Assembly: GCA_035578175.1 (NCBI GenBank) | Contig: JAQMRL010000002.1 | Location: 130,388,171-130,452,170 of the forward strand | Length of the DNA: 64,000 nt | Direction of reading: 5' to 3' | From: Catonia carolina | Taxonomy: Eukaryota; Arthropoda; Insecta; Hemiptera; Achilidae | Part shown: one piece after another, positions 1 to 9,774 of the stretch | Position numbering within the stretch: position 1 is the first letter of the stretch | Layout: each line of letters starts with the position of its first letter | Notes under the pieces: model-generated | The model's input: the letters and a program-made list of their open reading frames with translations, nothing else | The model's database searches: none | What the model was told of the DNA's origin: nothing | Translations under genes and position numbers: made by a program

Positions 1-990
1 TGGAAGGAACAATAAAAGCACGAGAGGAAATAAATTAATTACGAAATGCCTGAAAGGTAGAAGTCCTCATATTATCAACTACGAGAAAATAATGTTTATT
101 ACTAATGAAAAAAACACTCCTAACAAAATAAAATAGACAAAGCTAAAATATTCAAATATCTAGGAGAACGGATTTCAGAAGACTAATTGAACACACAAAA
201 GATAAAAATTAGATAAGAGAAATTAAATGTATCACTGGGATTGAAGTAGACTGTGACGAAGAGGTGTCTACGGGGTGAAGACGTATTCAGTAGGAGAATC
301 AACGGCGTTTTTGGTCGCGGTAAATGCCTAGTACTGTAGAACAGCCGGTATAATAAATAATGAATAAATAAATACACAGTGTACAAGCTACCGTAGAACG
401 CATAGAAAAATAAAAAAAATTATGGGATACAAAAATCACGCACTATAAAACAGTAATCTTACCAGAAGCATTATATGCGACAAAAACACTGAACTATAAC
501 ACAAAAGATAAAAAAGAATGTTAAGAATGAACGGGAAAGAGAATAATTAGTCCAATAATTGAAGCTATAAATAAAGATGGTAAATACTGGGAAAGGAATC
601 GCCAAAATAATGAGATGCCGAAGGTTAAATAAACAAATTCAATACATATAATTATTAGATGAAATGCAAGAACGAAGAATGAGATTTTACGGAATTCTGA
701 TAAGAAAAACACAAAGAGAGACTTACAAAACAAATATTCGTAAATCTAAAATAATATTACAGCAAACCAAGAAACTACCTAAGGCCACTAAGCATAGAGA
801 AAGATGTAATAGAAAATAGAAATAAATTCAGAAATACAGTTGAAGAACATAAGGGTTCCCTAGGAAGGAAAATTAAGAAAAACTACATACCGAAGTGGAG
901 CAATGAAAGAAAGAGAGAATTATCAGAATTAATGAAGCAAAAATGGAAAGAAAGAAAACTCAAGATTTGAAAGAACTCGGAAAAGAGAAT
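1..990 (+). pseudogene. Decayed LINE reverse-transcriptase C-terminal region, interrupted
   Basis: Conceptual translation on the plus strand gives degraded LINE thumb and C-terminal peptides. The 5' part reads like NEKNTPNKIK followed by a KYLGE-like motif near position 160. After about position 376 it resumes with KITHYKTVILPEALYATKTL, a typical post-RT block. Roughly 187-375 does not fit the element and may be an insertion ending in TAAATAAATA-like sequence. Many stops and frameshifts make it dead. The C-terminal part resembles the better preserved relic at 52920-53640, so both may be one LINE family. The clade is not certain. Confidence 0.6.
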
Positions 991-1629
991 GAAAGGATTA
1001 TGATATAGCTTACGCATGATTATCTATTCCTAAATTGATTGAAAAGGAAAACGTCCTTTAATTTTATTTAATTTAATTGTATTGGTGGACTCATAAAAAG
1101 TAGCGTATCCTGATTTTTTTGTAAATCTGTGAATTTGTACAAAACATTGTACTAAACATAACGTAGTTTTAAAACTAAAATGGTTACATCATGGCATTAT
1201 TTTAGAACTGAAGTTTCCTTTTTACAATTCTTATGCATATTAAATAATCTGTTGTTTTCAAGAAAGGAAGTAACTGCGTTAGTCATCTTTATATTACAGT
1301 TTTCTTATTACGCAATACTGACTGTAGTTACTAATAAAGCTTGACGGAGCGCCTCTGTTGAATAAAATTAACCATACCTAATTTGGAATCCGTTTGAGGA
1401 ACTATATGACGCACTTGTCTCGTGCCATTTTCACAGGTGTAAAGTGCGGAATGGAGTAAACGAAACTTTATAGTGTATAAAGCTCATTAGTTCTAAATAA
1501 ACATACTATTACGCACCGTAGCATGTTCAATGGTATTTTGTTTTTATAACCAGCCATTGCGCTAGTGCTGCGCACGGGCATATTGTCGGTATCAGAGGGG
1601 TTGAACTATGTTATGAGTTTGAGATAAGT
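991..1629. other. Unannotated AT-rich stretch
   Basis: I see no coding, RNA or repeat signature that I can name here. Confidence 0.4.
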
Positions 1630-1850
1630 TTGGAGTTAAAGGTATATAAAACTAGAATGAACCGAAAACACATAATGGACATAAAAATTCAGACAACTGA
1701 TTACTGACTGGGAGGGCTTCCATGAAGAACAATCACAGATCACCGGATGGACCGAAGAAGGAGAATCGGCGACAGTGAAACAATGAAAAAATACTGAGGG
1801 TGTGGGCTGCAAAAAGTCGTTCCAGAAATTCGTAACTTGACGTTCCGAGC
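1630..1850 (+). pseudogene. LINE C-terminal relic (FKSFHEELKQKTGWTKER-type family)
   Basis: The sequence matches the reverse complement of 11135-11495 and 61088-61515, and matches 61998-62190 directly. A consensus of the copies reads approximately TDFKSFHEELKQKTGW on the coding strand, with stops in each copy. These are four decayed fragments of one interspersed LINE-like family. No RT catalytic motif is included, so the clade cannot be assigned. Confidence 0.5.
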
Positions 1851-1852
1851 AA

Positions 1853-1898
1853 CAATTGACGCTCTGTCAAATGACAGTTTCCCAAAGAGCGTCAATTG
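1853..1898. repeat. Perfect 13-bp inverted repeat (hairpin)
   Basis: CAATTGACGCTCT at 1853-1865 is exactly complementary to AGAGCGTCAATTG at 1886-1898. The 20-nt loop itself contains GTCAAATGAC, a second small palindrome. It lies just 3' of the LINE relic. Function unknown; it could be an edge of an unrecognised element. Confidence 0.7.
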
Positions 1899-1899
1899 G

Positions 1900-2880
1900 C
1901 AATCTGTGTGTAACAAACGACATCGTGTATGTATTCATTTGAACAACGTTTCAGAGACGACGTCCACTGCTCCAGTTACGGCCGCTATTAACGACACCGT
2001 TTTCTTAGGAAACCATAGCTTAATGCCGACGGTTTAAAAAATAATTGATATCATCTTGCATTTTCCATCAGTGCATACGGCTCGGCTAGCGGTCGACAAC
2101 CAATCAATCGAACCAGGACATTTAATATCAGTGAAGATTGGGATTATTCTCGGAAGATTAAAAATGTCGGTTTGAGAAGGCCATAACAACTTTCATAGTG
2201 ATAACAACCTTGTTATTCTGCAAAGAACTTAGCTTGAAACTAAAGAAGTGGATCATGCGGTGCTACATGTTCTCTGTATGCTGTACGATGTAGAAAGACC
2301 TGGACAAAATCCGAAGACACAGAGAAGATGATCCAGTGAGTTGAGATGTGGCTTTACTGAAGAATTTTGAGAATTTCTTGAGTCAATCTAGTAACATCAC
2401 ATCATGAGAAGTGGATAAGTATCGTCTTCTGCAGGTTGCCGTTAGAGGAAGGTTGATAGATGACAAGATCCAGGTAGGAAGAGTATTTTTGGATCGTAAA
2501 ACATTAAAGTGGTTTAATATCATCTCCATTGAGATTTTCCGAGTGGTAACTGACATTTTCACCTTGATATTAGCCAACAGATCAAGATTATGGCAGATAA
2601 AAAAGAAGAATGTAAGGGTTTCATCCACCATTTAATTCCACTTCGAGTAAGTCACATTTACGTTTTAGATATTGAGTTAATTCTTACGGGAAAGGGTTGG
2701 AACATGATTTAACAATTTTTATGTTTATGAAAATAATTAATAAATACATTTTTGGGACCCTGCTGATTGAAATCTTCACCAGAATTATTGGGTGTACCTC
2801 ATTCACCCTTCTGAGAAAAGAAATCGATCGAATAATATATAGCTCTCACCGCAGGGAGCGCTGTAATCATTTATATCTGA
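1900..2880. other. Unannotated stretch upstream of the candidate exon
   Basis: Several short ORFs occur on both strands but none resembles a known domain. The base composition is less AT-rich than the surroundings in places. If the exon at 2964 is real, its promoter and 5' UTR would lie here, but no TATA box or other core element can be assigned with confidence. Confidence 0.35.
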
Positions 2881-2963
2881 CAACAAACTGAATGTGTTGA
2901 ACGTCTGTCCGGCAGTAAGCAGTAGTAGCGTAGCAGCAGTTGTGGGTAATAGTTGGTGGCAGG

Positions 2964-3132
2964 ATGGAAGTTGCCGCGGTGGTGTGTTTATTAGTCCCAT
3001 TATTTGATCTTGTTGCGACTACTCAGCTTCCGAACACGACTGGTATAGACGGTGAATTAACCGCCAATTTATCTGTTGATCATTTTTTTTCATTGTGGAT
3101 TGTTTTCAATAATGATGATGTCGCCATGTCAG
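2964..3132 (+). CDS. Candidate first coding exon of a secreted or membrane protein (partial)
   Basis: ATG at 2964 lies in AGGATGG context (A at -3, G at +4). It opens 56 codons beginning MEVAAVVCLLVPLFDLVATT, a hydrophobic stretch compatible with a signal peptide or signal anchor. Two N-glycosylation sequons follow, NTT at about residues 24-26 and NLS at 35-37, then an aromatic segment FFSLWIVF. At 3131-3138 the sequence AG|GTTTGT is a plausible splice donor (exon ends at 3132, phase 1), after which the frame runs into AT-rich sequence and stops at 3167. The upstream leader (about 2905-2963) is GC-richer and rich in GCAGTAG-type triplets, like an insect 5' UTR. I do not recognise the protein. 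No repeat copy of this segment was seen in the window. Downstream exons were not found. Confidence 0.45.
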
Positions 3133-4384
3133 GTTTGTTTCTCATATTATTGATTTCATTTAATTAATATCAACTTAATATATTATCATTAATTGTACTA
3201 CGCATGTTAAAAAACGTACCACTATTTTTTTTGTCTAATTCCATCGAATATATTACAAAATACTACTTAAAATTATTAACTAATTTAATCAATTTCTTTT
3301 GATTCAATAATAAAATATGCTTACATAATTATACAATTGTAATTACTTTATTCAAATCGTCTAGACTGTAGCACATTTTCAAGGGTTTACTAAGTACCCT
3401 TCTTCCAAAGATTACCTTTAAAAATTGTGAGTGTATGAACTCTATCTGTACACCCAATGAATCTATACTGACACTTCAAATTATTTTTGGTTTCTGAAAT
3501 AAAATTCAATAAATGTTAATTTGCACTAACAGATTTTTTAATTTATTATGTAATATGTGTCGTAATTTTGAAATTTAAAAATTAATTATAGAACTTCTTT
3601 AAGAAACTGTTATTTTTTAAACAGGTAAATTTTCTTTTAAGTAAATAAATAAAATACCGGTTATTTTGTTACAATGAATGTCTTTACTTTAGGAAGAATA
3701 TTAGGTTAAGGATATTATCCAAAGTCAACCCTTTCGGTCTTAATGTATTGAGGTGCATATATGGGTGTCTATGGTTTTCCGCCACGCGGTAATTGAACTT
3801 CTCTAATGGTTTTATTTGTGCGATAAATCGAATTTGAAAATGATTGTTTTGTTTATCGTCGTGATATAAAATTTTAATGATTTAAATTTATATTTTATAT
3901 GTATATAAGTATATAAATAATAATAATAATTCTAACTGAATTTTTATTAATGTAGATTAGGAGAAGACTAACGGCTTATCGCCGCCTAAATCTAATTCTA
4001 TATGATGACCCTAATTGCTTTAGTTTATTGCGTGTGTAGGCTTATGGATATTACGCGAGACATACATGGTGTACTTATGGCACGGAATGCTAAGCAGTCA
4101 TTGTAGCCAAGATATAGACATAACTGCGTTATGAACAGCAGCAACAAAAATTGTCAATAAGCTATATCAATACTACTTATCTATTACAAAAAATAATCAT
4201 TGAGATATCAGTCGATAGAATTAAGTTTAAAAGTTTTCCTGTATTAAATTTGAGAAATATTTTTTATTTACCTACGATAGGATCTAATCTTAAGGTTTCA
4301 ATTTTCAAAAGTTTTCAGAATTTGCTTTCTCAGATCGGTTTACTCGTTGACCAAAAGAAATTTCTTTTAATCTCTAATGTTTAT
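3133..4384. other. Unannotated AT-rich stretch, possible start of a large intron
   Basis: No named repeat or convincing coding frame. If the exon ending at 3132 is real this is the 5' part of its intron. Confidence 0.35.
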
Positions 4385-4645
4385 ACTTTCCAATCTGTTT
4401 AATTTAACAATAATAAGCAACCTCATGACCCAGTGACAGGAAGATGATAATATGTATAACGTGTACATCAGGTTTAGTGTTGTACAGATTCAGGCCGATA
4501 ATTCTTGAGAGAGTATGGTTAATTGAATCCCAACCATCAAAGTACACCGGTAAACACAGTTTAGTATTCGAATTCGTATAAAAGTAACTACCTACCTTTT
4601 ACTAGGAGGATTTAAACCATGGACCTTCGTCTCCGAAATCGAAAA
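4385..4645 (-). mobile_element. tRNA-headed SINE, family D, degraded copy
   Basis: Matches the complement of the better preserved copy at 41623-41947. The tail motif (rc of CAATAAGCAACCTCATGACCCA type) is at about 4412-4435, the middle block with ACCGGTGTACTTTGATGG is at about 4530-4550, and the complement of a B-box-like GGTTTAAATCC lies near 4608-4618. The tRNA head is eroded. Confidence 0.7.
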
Positions 4646-4972
4646 AGGAAAAATGTTTGAAAAATATCTTAGATGTTCTTAGCCTCCTTTTACACGGTCA
4701 GTTCAGTTTAACAAAACTCACAAAATTAGTCAATCAATGATCATTAAAATATCTAATAAGGGTTCTTTAGCCGAATTTGGTCTCAGTTCCCACTGGACTT
4801 ATTCCGGTCAACTACTTTACTTTTTTTGGAAAAATTCTCCACGTGCACTGAATTTTTTCCAATTTCCCATTCGTACAGAAAATAGAAAATTTACGTTTCT
4901 TTTTAACCCGGTTCTTTAAAGATTTACTGAATCTATGTCGTTGTTAATCACATTGTTGTATCCATGAAAACT
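4646..4972. other. Unannotated stretch
   Basis: Contains a 60-codon ORF without recognisable features. Nothing else supported. Confidence 0.3.
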
Positions 4973-5030
4973 GAGCAGACTTTCCAAAACAACACTACTG
5001 CTTAGTAGTGTTGTTTTGGGAAGTCGGCTC
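4973..5030. repeat. Long near-perfect hairpin
   Basis: The arms are built around AAAACAACACTACT and AGTAGTGTTGTTTT with a 4-nt loop GCTT. Pairing continues outward through CTTTCC/GGGAAG-like and GAGC/GCTC blocks, giving arms of about 27 bp. It ends about 40 bp before the left end of the palindromic mariner. No target duplication was identified. Confidence 0.75.
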
Positions 5031-5195
5031 ATAAGTCTGTTTCTAAGTTCTATTTGTACATCGTATTATACCGGGTGAGCATAAAGTCTTGCCCTGATTA
5101 TAAAAATTTATTGCAGAATAACTGTTTGACATAATAATTTAAATTTTATGCTGTTACATAGGTTAGTGTTAATAGTTTTTTTAAGATTACTTACA

Positions 5196-5648
5196 TTAGT
5201 AAACTTCAATGTGTGCCCCCTTGGTAGCTCGGAGAATGTCGAAGCGGTATTCCAGTTCCCGCCAGGTGTTTTGTAACATGTGTTCTGTCACAGTACCCAC
5301 AGCAGCTTGTATCCTAGCCTTCAGTTCGTCAACGTCAGCAACTGGTGTTGCGAAGACTCTATCCTTGATATAGCCCCAGAAAAAAAAATCAAGGGGAGTA
5401 ATGTCTGGAGAGCGGGGTGGCCAGGGTGTTGGACCATCCCTTCCAATCCACCGATCCGGAAATGTTTCATCCAGGAAATTACGCACTATCAAAGCCCAGT
5501 GGGGCGGTGCCCCATCTTGCTGGAGAATTATCCATGGTTGATATTCTTCTAACTGTGGTGCAATGAACTGTTGAAAAACATCTAAGTAAATGTTAGCGTT
5601 AATGGTCTTTTCCGTGAAGAAAAACGGCCCGAAAACCTTATTATGCAT
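5196..5648 (-). pseudogene. Partial Tc1/mariner DDE transposase, left arm
   Basis: This 150-codon frame holds the C-terminal part of a Tc1/mariner-superfamily transposase, the DNA-cleaving enzyme of the element. It begins near MHNKVFGPFFFTEKT and contains QQDGAPPHWA, with the second catalytic Asp, and RSPDITPLDFFFWGY, with the third Asp. I count 41 residues between these Asp residues, which suggests the DD41D group. The first catalytic Asp and the N-terminal DNA-binding domain are missing. The frame ends a few residues after ATKGAHIEVY. It is one half of a head-to-head duplication with the frame at 5643-6086 and cannot be functional alone. Confidence 0.85.
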
Positions 5649-6086
5649 GAGGCCGCACCAAAAATCACGGAAAACACCATTAACGCTAACATTTACTTAG
5701 ATGTTTTGCAACAGTTCATTGCACCACAGTTAGAAGAATATCAACCATGGATAATTCTCCAGCAAGATGGGGCACCGCCCCACTGGGCTTTGATAGTGCG
5801 TAATTTCCTGGATGAAACATTTCCGGATCGGTGGATTGGAAGGGATGGTCCAACACCCTGGCCACCCCGCTCTCCAGACATTACTCCCCTTGACTTTTTT
5901 TTCTGGGGCTATATCAAGGATAGAGTCTTCGCCACACCAGTTGCTGACGTTGACGAACTGAAGGCTAGGATACAAGCTGCTGTGGGTACTGTGACAGAAC
6001 ACATGTTACAAAACACCTGGCGGGAACTGGAATACCGCTTCGACATTCTCCGAGCTACCAAGGGGGCACACGTTGAAGTTTACTAA
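5643..6086 (+). pseudogene. Partial Tc1/mariner DDE transposase, right arm
   Basis: This is the inverted copy of the 5196-5648 frame, nearly identical in protein. It starts only at TINANIYLDVLQQF after a short junction-encoded MHEAAPKITEN. It carries the same two catalytic Asp residues in QDGAPPH and SPDITPLD and ends ATKGAHVEVY. It lacks the first catalytic Asp and the helix-turn-helix. Substitutions between arms include F/L near the start, I/V near the end and a cysteine/glycine-type change visible on the opposite strand. The open frame shows that little time has passed since the duplication, not that it is under selection. Confidence 0.85.
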
Positions 6087-6214
6087 TGTAAGTAATCTTA
6101 AAAAAAACTATTAACACTAACCTATGTAACAGCATAAAATTTAAATTATTATGTCAAACAGTTATTCTGCAATAAATTTTTATAATCAGGGCAAGACTTT
6201 ATGCTCACCCGGTA

Positions 6215-6741
6215 TTATTTCACAGGTAAATTTAACTCAAGTTTGTTTTTGAGGTCTTTTTCTTCTTTTCTTCAAAGCGAATACGTATAATTATACAGTT
6301 TTGAAAAATCAGGAAATCTTCAGCTGTTCGCTGACTTATCTGGAGATTCGAGATTTTGATAAATTCTTAAGTGTTGCAAACGAAAATATTCTGCCGAGCC
6401 TCATCGCATCTCTTTCAAGCCCTTATCGTAAAAATGCGTCAAACATTTTTTTAAATCACTGGTATAATGCCGAGATGCTCAATTTCAGTTCGACAACTTT
6501 ATTTGTAGATTCTACTTAAAAAATTAGAACAGGAAAGTGGCCTCATTTCCTTATTTTTACCTGTTCAATATATCTAATTTTTTACTTTTTTATTTTATGA
6601 TTATGACTGTTATTAACATGTTATTTGTATGCTTTTGTTTCTATAAATTGTTTTATTTGAATTATTATTAACATCCGATAAAATACAAATAAACTTAACG
6701 GAATAGAATGTTAATTCAGTATAGGTATGTTTTTACAATTT
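6215..6741. other. Unannotated stretch
   Basis: Contains one 72-codon ORF of no recognised family. No repeat identified. Confidence 0.3.
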
Positions 6742-6749
6742 CGTCTGAA

Positions 6750-7182
6750 CAGGGGCGGTTCCAGGGCTGATTTTAGGGGGGGGGGCTATCTTGTTTTTAT
6801 GTAGCTCTTACTGTTTGTAATTGAGTCATTGAAAAGTCCTCTTTTATGTTGTATTGCTGTAACCACAATTTTAATTTATTGAGAAATTTTCGCTACGTCA
6901 GAGTCCTTGTAAATCAAGGAAATCTTGAAAAATGAAGGCGCTGACTGGATGCGAGTGGCTTTTGACTACTGACACTGATTGTTATCTTAATACTATTTAA
7001 AAATAGATACTTTCTGTTTGACTCATTTTTATACTAAAATAATTATTGTTAATTGATAGGTACAAGTATTGGGATTCAGTTTTATTAGAAATAATAGCTT
7101 ATAGAAAATATTAAACTAAGTTTTCCTAGTATTTCGGGGGGGGGGCATGGCCCCTATGGCCCCTTCCCTGAAACCGCCCCTG
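6750..7182. mobile_element. hAT-type MITE with exact 8-bp target duplication
   Basis: The terminal inverted repeats are CAGGGGCGGTTCCAGGG at the left and CCCTGAAACCGCCCCTG at the right. The flanking octamer CGTCTGAA is repeated exactly at 6742-6749 and 7183-7190. An 8-bp duplication and a CAGGG-type terminus are hallmarks of the hAT superfamily. The 433-bp interior has no transposase frame and contains two G runs of ten or more bases near 6776 and 7136. Confidence 0.92.
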
Positions 7183-7190
7183 CGTCTGAA

Positions 7191-7500
7191 ACATTGATGA
7201 AATTTCTAGACAGCGTAGAATCTTTAAAAGATTTCTCTTCATATGTTTAGCAGGAACTTCACTGATCCTGGCAAAGAGCCAACACGATGTGTGGGCGTAA
7301 TTGTTAGTTTAATAATAGTAAGGGATTTGCAAATTGACTTTTTTATGTATAATTAAAATACTTGTAAATTCGAAAATGGTTCTTAATTTTTAACTCTTCT
7401 CTGTGCTCTTATTTTGGATACTTTGCATTAAAAACCCTAAAATATTAAATATTTGGACTTAACTCTGATAACCAAAAATTTAAACAAATTTTTATAGTCA
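7191..7500. other. Unannotated stretch
   Basis: Nothing recognised. Confidence 0.3.
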
Positions 7501-7502
7501 CA

Positions 7503-7638
7503 TCTGAGGCTTAGCCATTAGCAACTACTGCAGATTGTGGAACTGGAACGGTATTTTGAACTTGCAGTGATTTCCAGGCTAGCCGGGAACCTTCCGTTTG
7601 AACTAACGCACTAACCACTACGCCACTGAGGTGACCAA
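7503..7638 (-). mobile_element. tRNA-headed SINE, family B
   Basis: The complement of the tRNA-like head (GCGTAGTGGTTAGTGCGTTAG type) is at about 7595-7635 and a decayed B box lies near 7580. The tail with the TAGTTGCTAATGGCTAAG motif is at 7505-7525. It belongs to the same family as 11590-11737, 19850-20008, 39497-39664 and 57378-57545. Confidence 0.75.
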
Positions 7639-8455
7639 CATTATTTTTGTTGTAGGATAAATTTAGTCAATTAAATTTGTGAATAACTTCAATTCTTCTA
7701 GTTCTTAAAGTTTAGTTCTTTTGATTGGTTCCTGTGAATAATCTACTATCAGGTAACTCGTTTTGTCATCACGTAGGTCGACCTATCACTTGGCCGAGCA
7801 ATTTGTTAGAAATAATAAACAAAAATTTTAATGAACAAATTTTAAAGATTCCTTTATTCTGTTATTGTAAAGAGTAATACTGTGTACAACTGCAAGATCC
7901 TTATTTATTTTTATTAAACCGTATTTGAAAATAGTCCATGTACATTAACAGCAATTTTTCATGGTGGAAATTTCGTGTCTTAATTTACATTATTATTCTC
8001 AGTGGCCAAACCGTCAGTTCAAGTAAAAAAATCTCAAAATTTTTTTAGAGAATTGAATAGTCTACAAAAATAGTTGTAAATACTTTCTTCAGTATATTAA
8101 GCAGGTATATTAGCGGTTTTACTTCGGTATATAAGCGGTTATTGGTTAAGCAGTTATTTCACATCAAAGTAGCGTGTACACTGAAGTTATACGCTCAAGC
8201 TCTTTCGCCACTTTCCAATGTAGCGGATGAAGTCGTAGGGTCGAAGACTTTTGATATTCATAAATAGGGCGTACTCGTAGATACCTGCCAGGTGTGTGAG
8301 TAATCGCACGCTTGTGTTTTAGTATGTGCCAAATTTTAATTTTAAAAATATCAGAATTTTTTCTTAAAATGGGTTAAAAATTACCTTAATTTACTGGGTT
8401 ATATGTGTTTCGTACGTGATATCCTTTTTTATTCTACATCTGACTATTTTCGGCA
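7639..8455. other. Unannotated AT-rich stretch
   Basis: Nothing recognised on either strand. Confidence 0.3.
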
Positions 8456-8845
8456 TTAATATTATTGTAGGTGATGAAGGGTGATAGATTGAAATAAGTA
8501 ATGAAAAAATGCCAGCCTGACCGGGAATCGAATCAGGGACTCATAACGAAGAAGCCAGTTGTGCTGATCACGGACCGGTCTTTTTCGTGATCGGTTTGCA
8601 TTTTATTAAATCGTTAAAATTTTTTACGTAATGTAAAAAATTTATTTATTTATTTATTTTCACAACAGTTTTATTTGTAAAAAAATGCCAGCCTGATCGG
8701 GAATCGAACCAGGGACGCATAATGAAGAAGCCATTTGTGCTGATCACGGACCAGTCTTGTTCGTGATCGGTTTGCATTTAATTTAATCAAAATATTTTAT
8801 GTAATGTAAATTTTATATATTTTCACAACAAACATAGTTTTATTT
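8456..8845 (-). mobile_element. SINE family C, two direct tandem copies
   Basis: Two copies in tandem, about 8502-8680 and 8681-8845, share AATGCCAGCCTGA[C/T]CGGGAATC through GGTTTGCAT and an AT-rich filler. Each contains the complement of a B box (GGGAATCGAA) and of an A-box-like region (CCGGTC end). The copies have diverged slightly. The family also occurs at 30938-31105 and 39294-39475. Confidence 0.7.
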
Positions 8846-9272
8846 GTTTTGCAAAACAAAAATACTATTTTTTTTCTTTGTTTATTTATCACTTTCACTG
8901 AGCTATGGATGTAGAAACGTTATTTGAGCTATCCGGTCTGTGAGACCGGTCAGTGTGTTTTGGTTTTTACCGGTCAATTTAAAACTCTTTCTTATTTTAT
9001 ACATATTTTTAGTAAACATATTTAATGGGGAACGTATATAAAAACAATTAAACATTTTTACTTTTTTATTTGCAAACCTTTAAATATAGAAAAGTACAAA
9101 ATGAAATACTGCTGCTGTTGTACTACAAACAAACAAACTCTTGCTCACATCGAAAATTTAATTTGAAAAGAACAATTATGATAAAATAATACTTTGTAAG
9201 ATATTTTTGAGTAATTTGCTATAATAATGGATGATAATAATAAACAAAAAAAATAACACAAAGTTTATGAGT

Positions 9273-9617
9273 TTATGAGTTTACACAGTATTTTGCACAT
9301 TTATAGCAGACTTTGCGACTGCACTCTAAACAAATAGGATTAGAACACTTAATGCATTTATATTGGGGTTTCATCTCTGGAATAGATGGAGACTTGCTGC
9401 ACGTTTTTCTCTTCTCCATTCGGTCGGAAAGGACTTCTTCCTCTCTTGCATGAACAGGGTTATTTTCTGCCAACACCATCAAAATAGTTTGCCTCAAATT
9501 TCGCCGGAGATTGGGAATTTGTAGTCTTCTCTGAAGGTGAGGTCTGATAAGGTCGTGGCCCAAGGCTTTGACGAATTCAAAACGTGAAGTCACTTTATGA
9601 ACTGGAATCACTTTCAT
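9273..9617 (-). pseudogene. piggyBac transposase C-terminal cysteine-rich remnant
   Basis: A 114-codon frame contains RFEFVKALGHDLIRPHLQRR, typical of the region after the catalytic core. It is followed by a cysteine-rich end with CIKCSNPICLECSRKVCYKCAKYC, the zinc-binding domain of piggyBac transposases that recognises terminal sequences. The first-listed ATG overlaps the end of the N-terminal remnant in another frame and is not a natural start. Without the DDD core this cannot transpose. Confidence 0.88.
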
Positions 9618-9774
9618 TTAGCAACACAAAGTCTGGATCTGCATCGGAATCGTGTATTTCACTCTGAATATCTGAATCATCTAAACTAGATTCATCATCC
9701 AGCATTCTACGTACACAAACGGCAAAATCATCGTCTTCCACTTGTGCAGATCGACTGGTAGAAAGTCGATCCAT
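9595..9774 (-). pseudogene. piggyBac transposase N-terminal remnant
   Basis: A 59-codon frame starts ATG at 9774 and ends TAA at 9595-9597. It is highly acidic (clusters EDDD, LDDES, SLDDSD, DSDADPD), as is usual for the disordered N-terminus of piggyBac transposases. The frame is cut before the DDD catalytic core and the C-terminal remnant continues in another frame, so an internal deletion of the catalytic domain joined the two ends. Confidence 0.7.

Larger units (their letters stand above)
5071..6212. mobile_element. Palindromic mariner-superfamily (DD41D-like) element
   Basis: The left end begins CCGGGTGAGCATAAAGTC after TA (5069-5070). The right end is its complement, GACTTTATGCTCACCCGG, followed by TA (6213-6214). 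Instead of a single transposase gene, the two halves are inverted copies of the same 3' half of a transposase element, each about 530-570 bp, meeting around 5610-5690. The arms differ at only a few positions, so the duplication is recent. Both arms keep an open frame for the C-terminal catalytic region. The structure would form a very long foldback. The left 5' half of a normal transposase is absent, so the element is non-autonomous. Confidence 0.85.

Noticed and set aside
2411..2635. Overlapping 74- and 82-codon ORFs upstream of the candidate exon
   Set aside because: Open on both strands over the same bases, with no domain; likely chance.
5280..5552. 90-codon plus-strand ORF (and mirror at 5730-6002)
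   Set aside because: Antisense shadow of the transposase frames in the palindromic mariner.
8502..8845. Possible CRISPR array (two repeats)
   Set aside because: Two long diverged units with tRNA-box motifs in a eukaryotic context; a duplicated SINE fits better.
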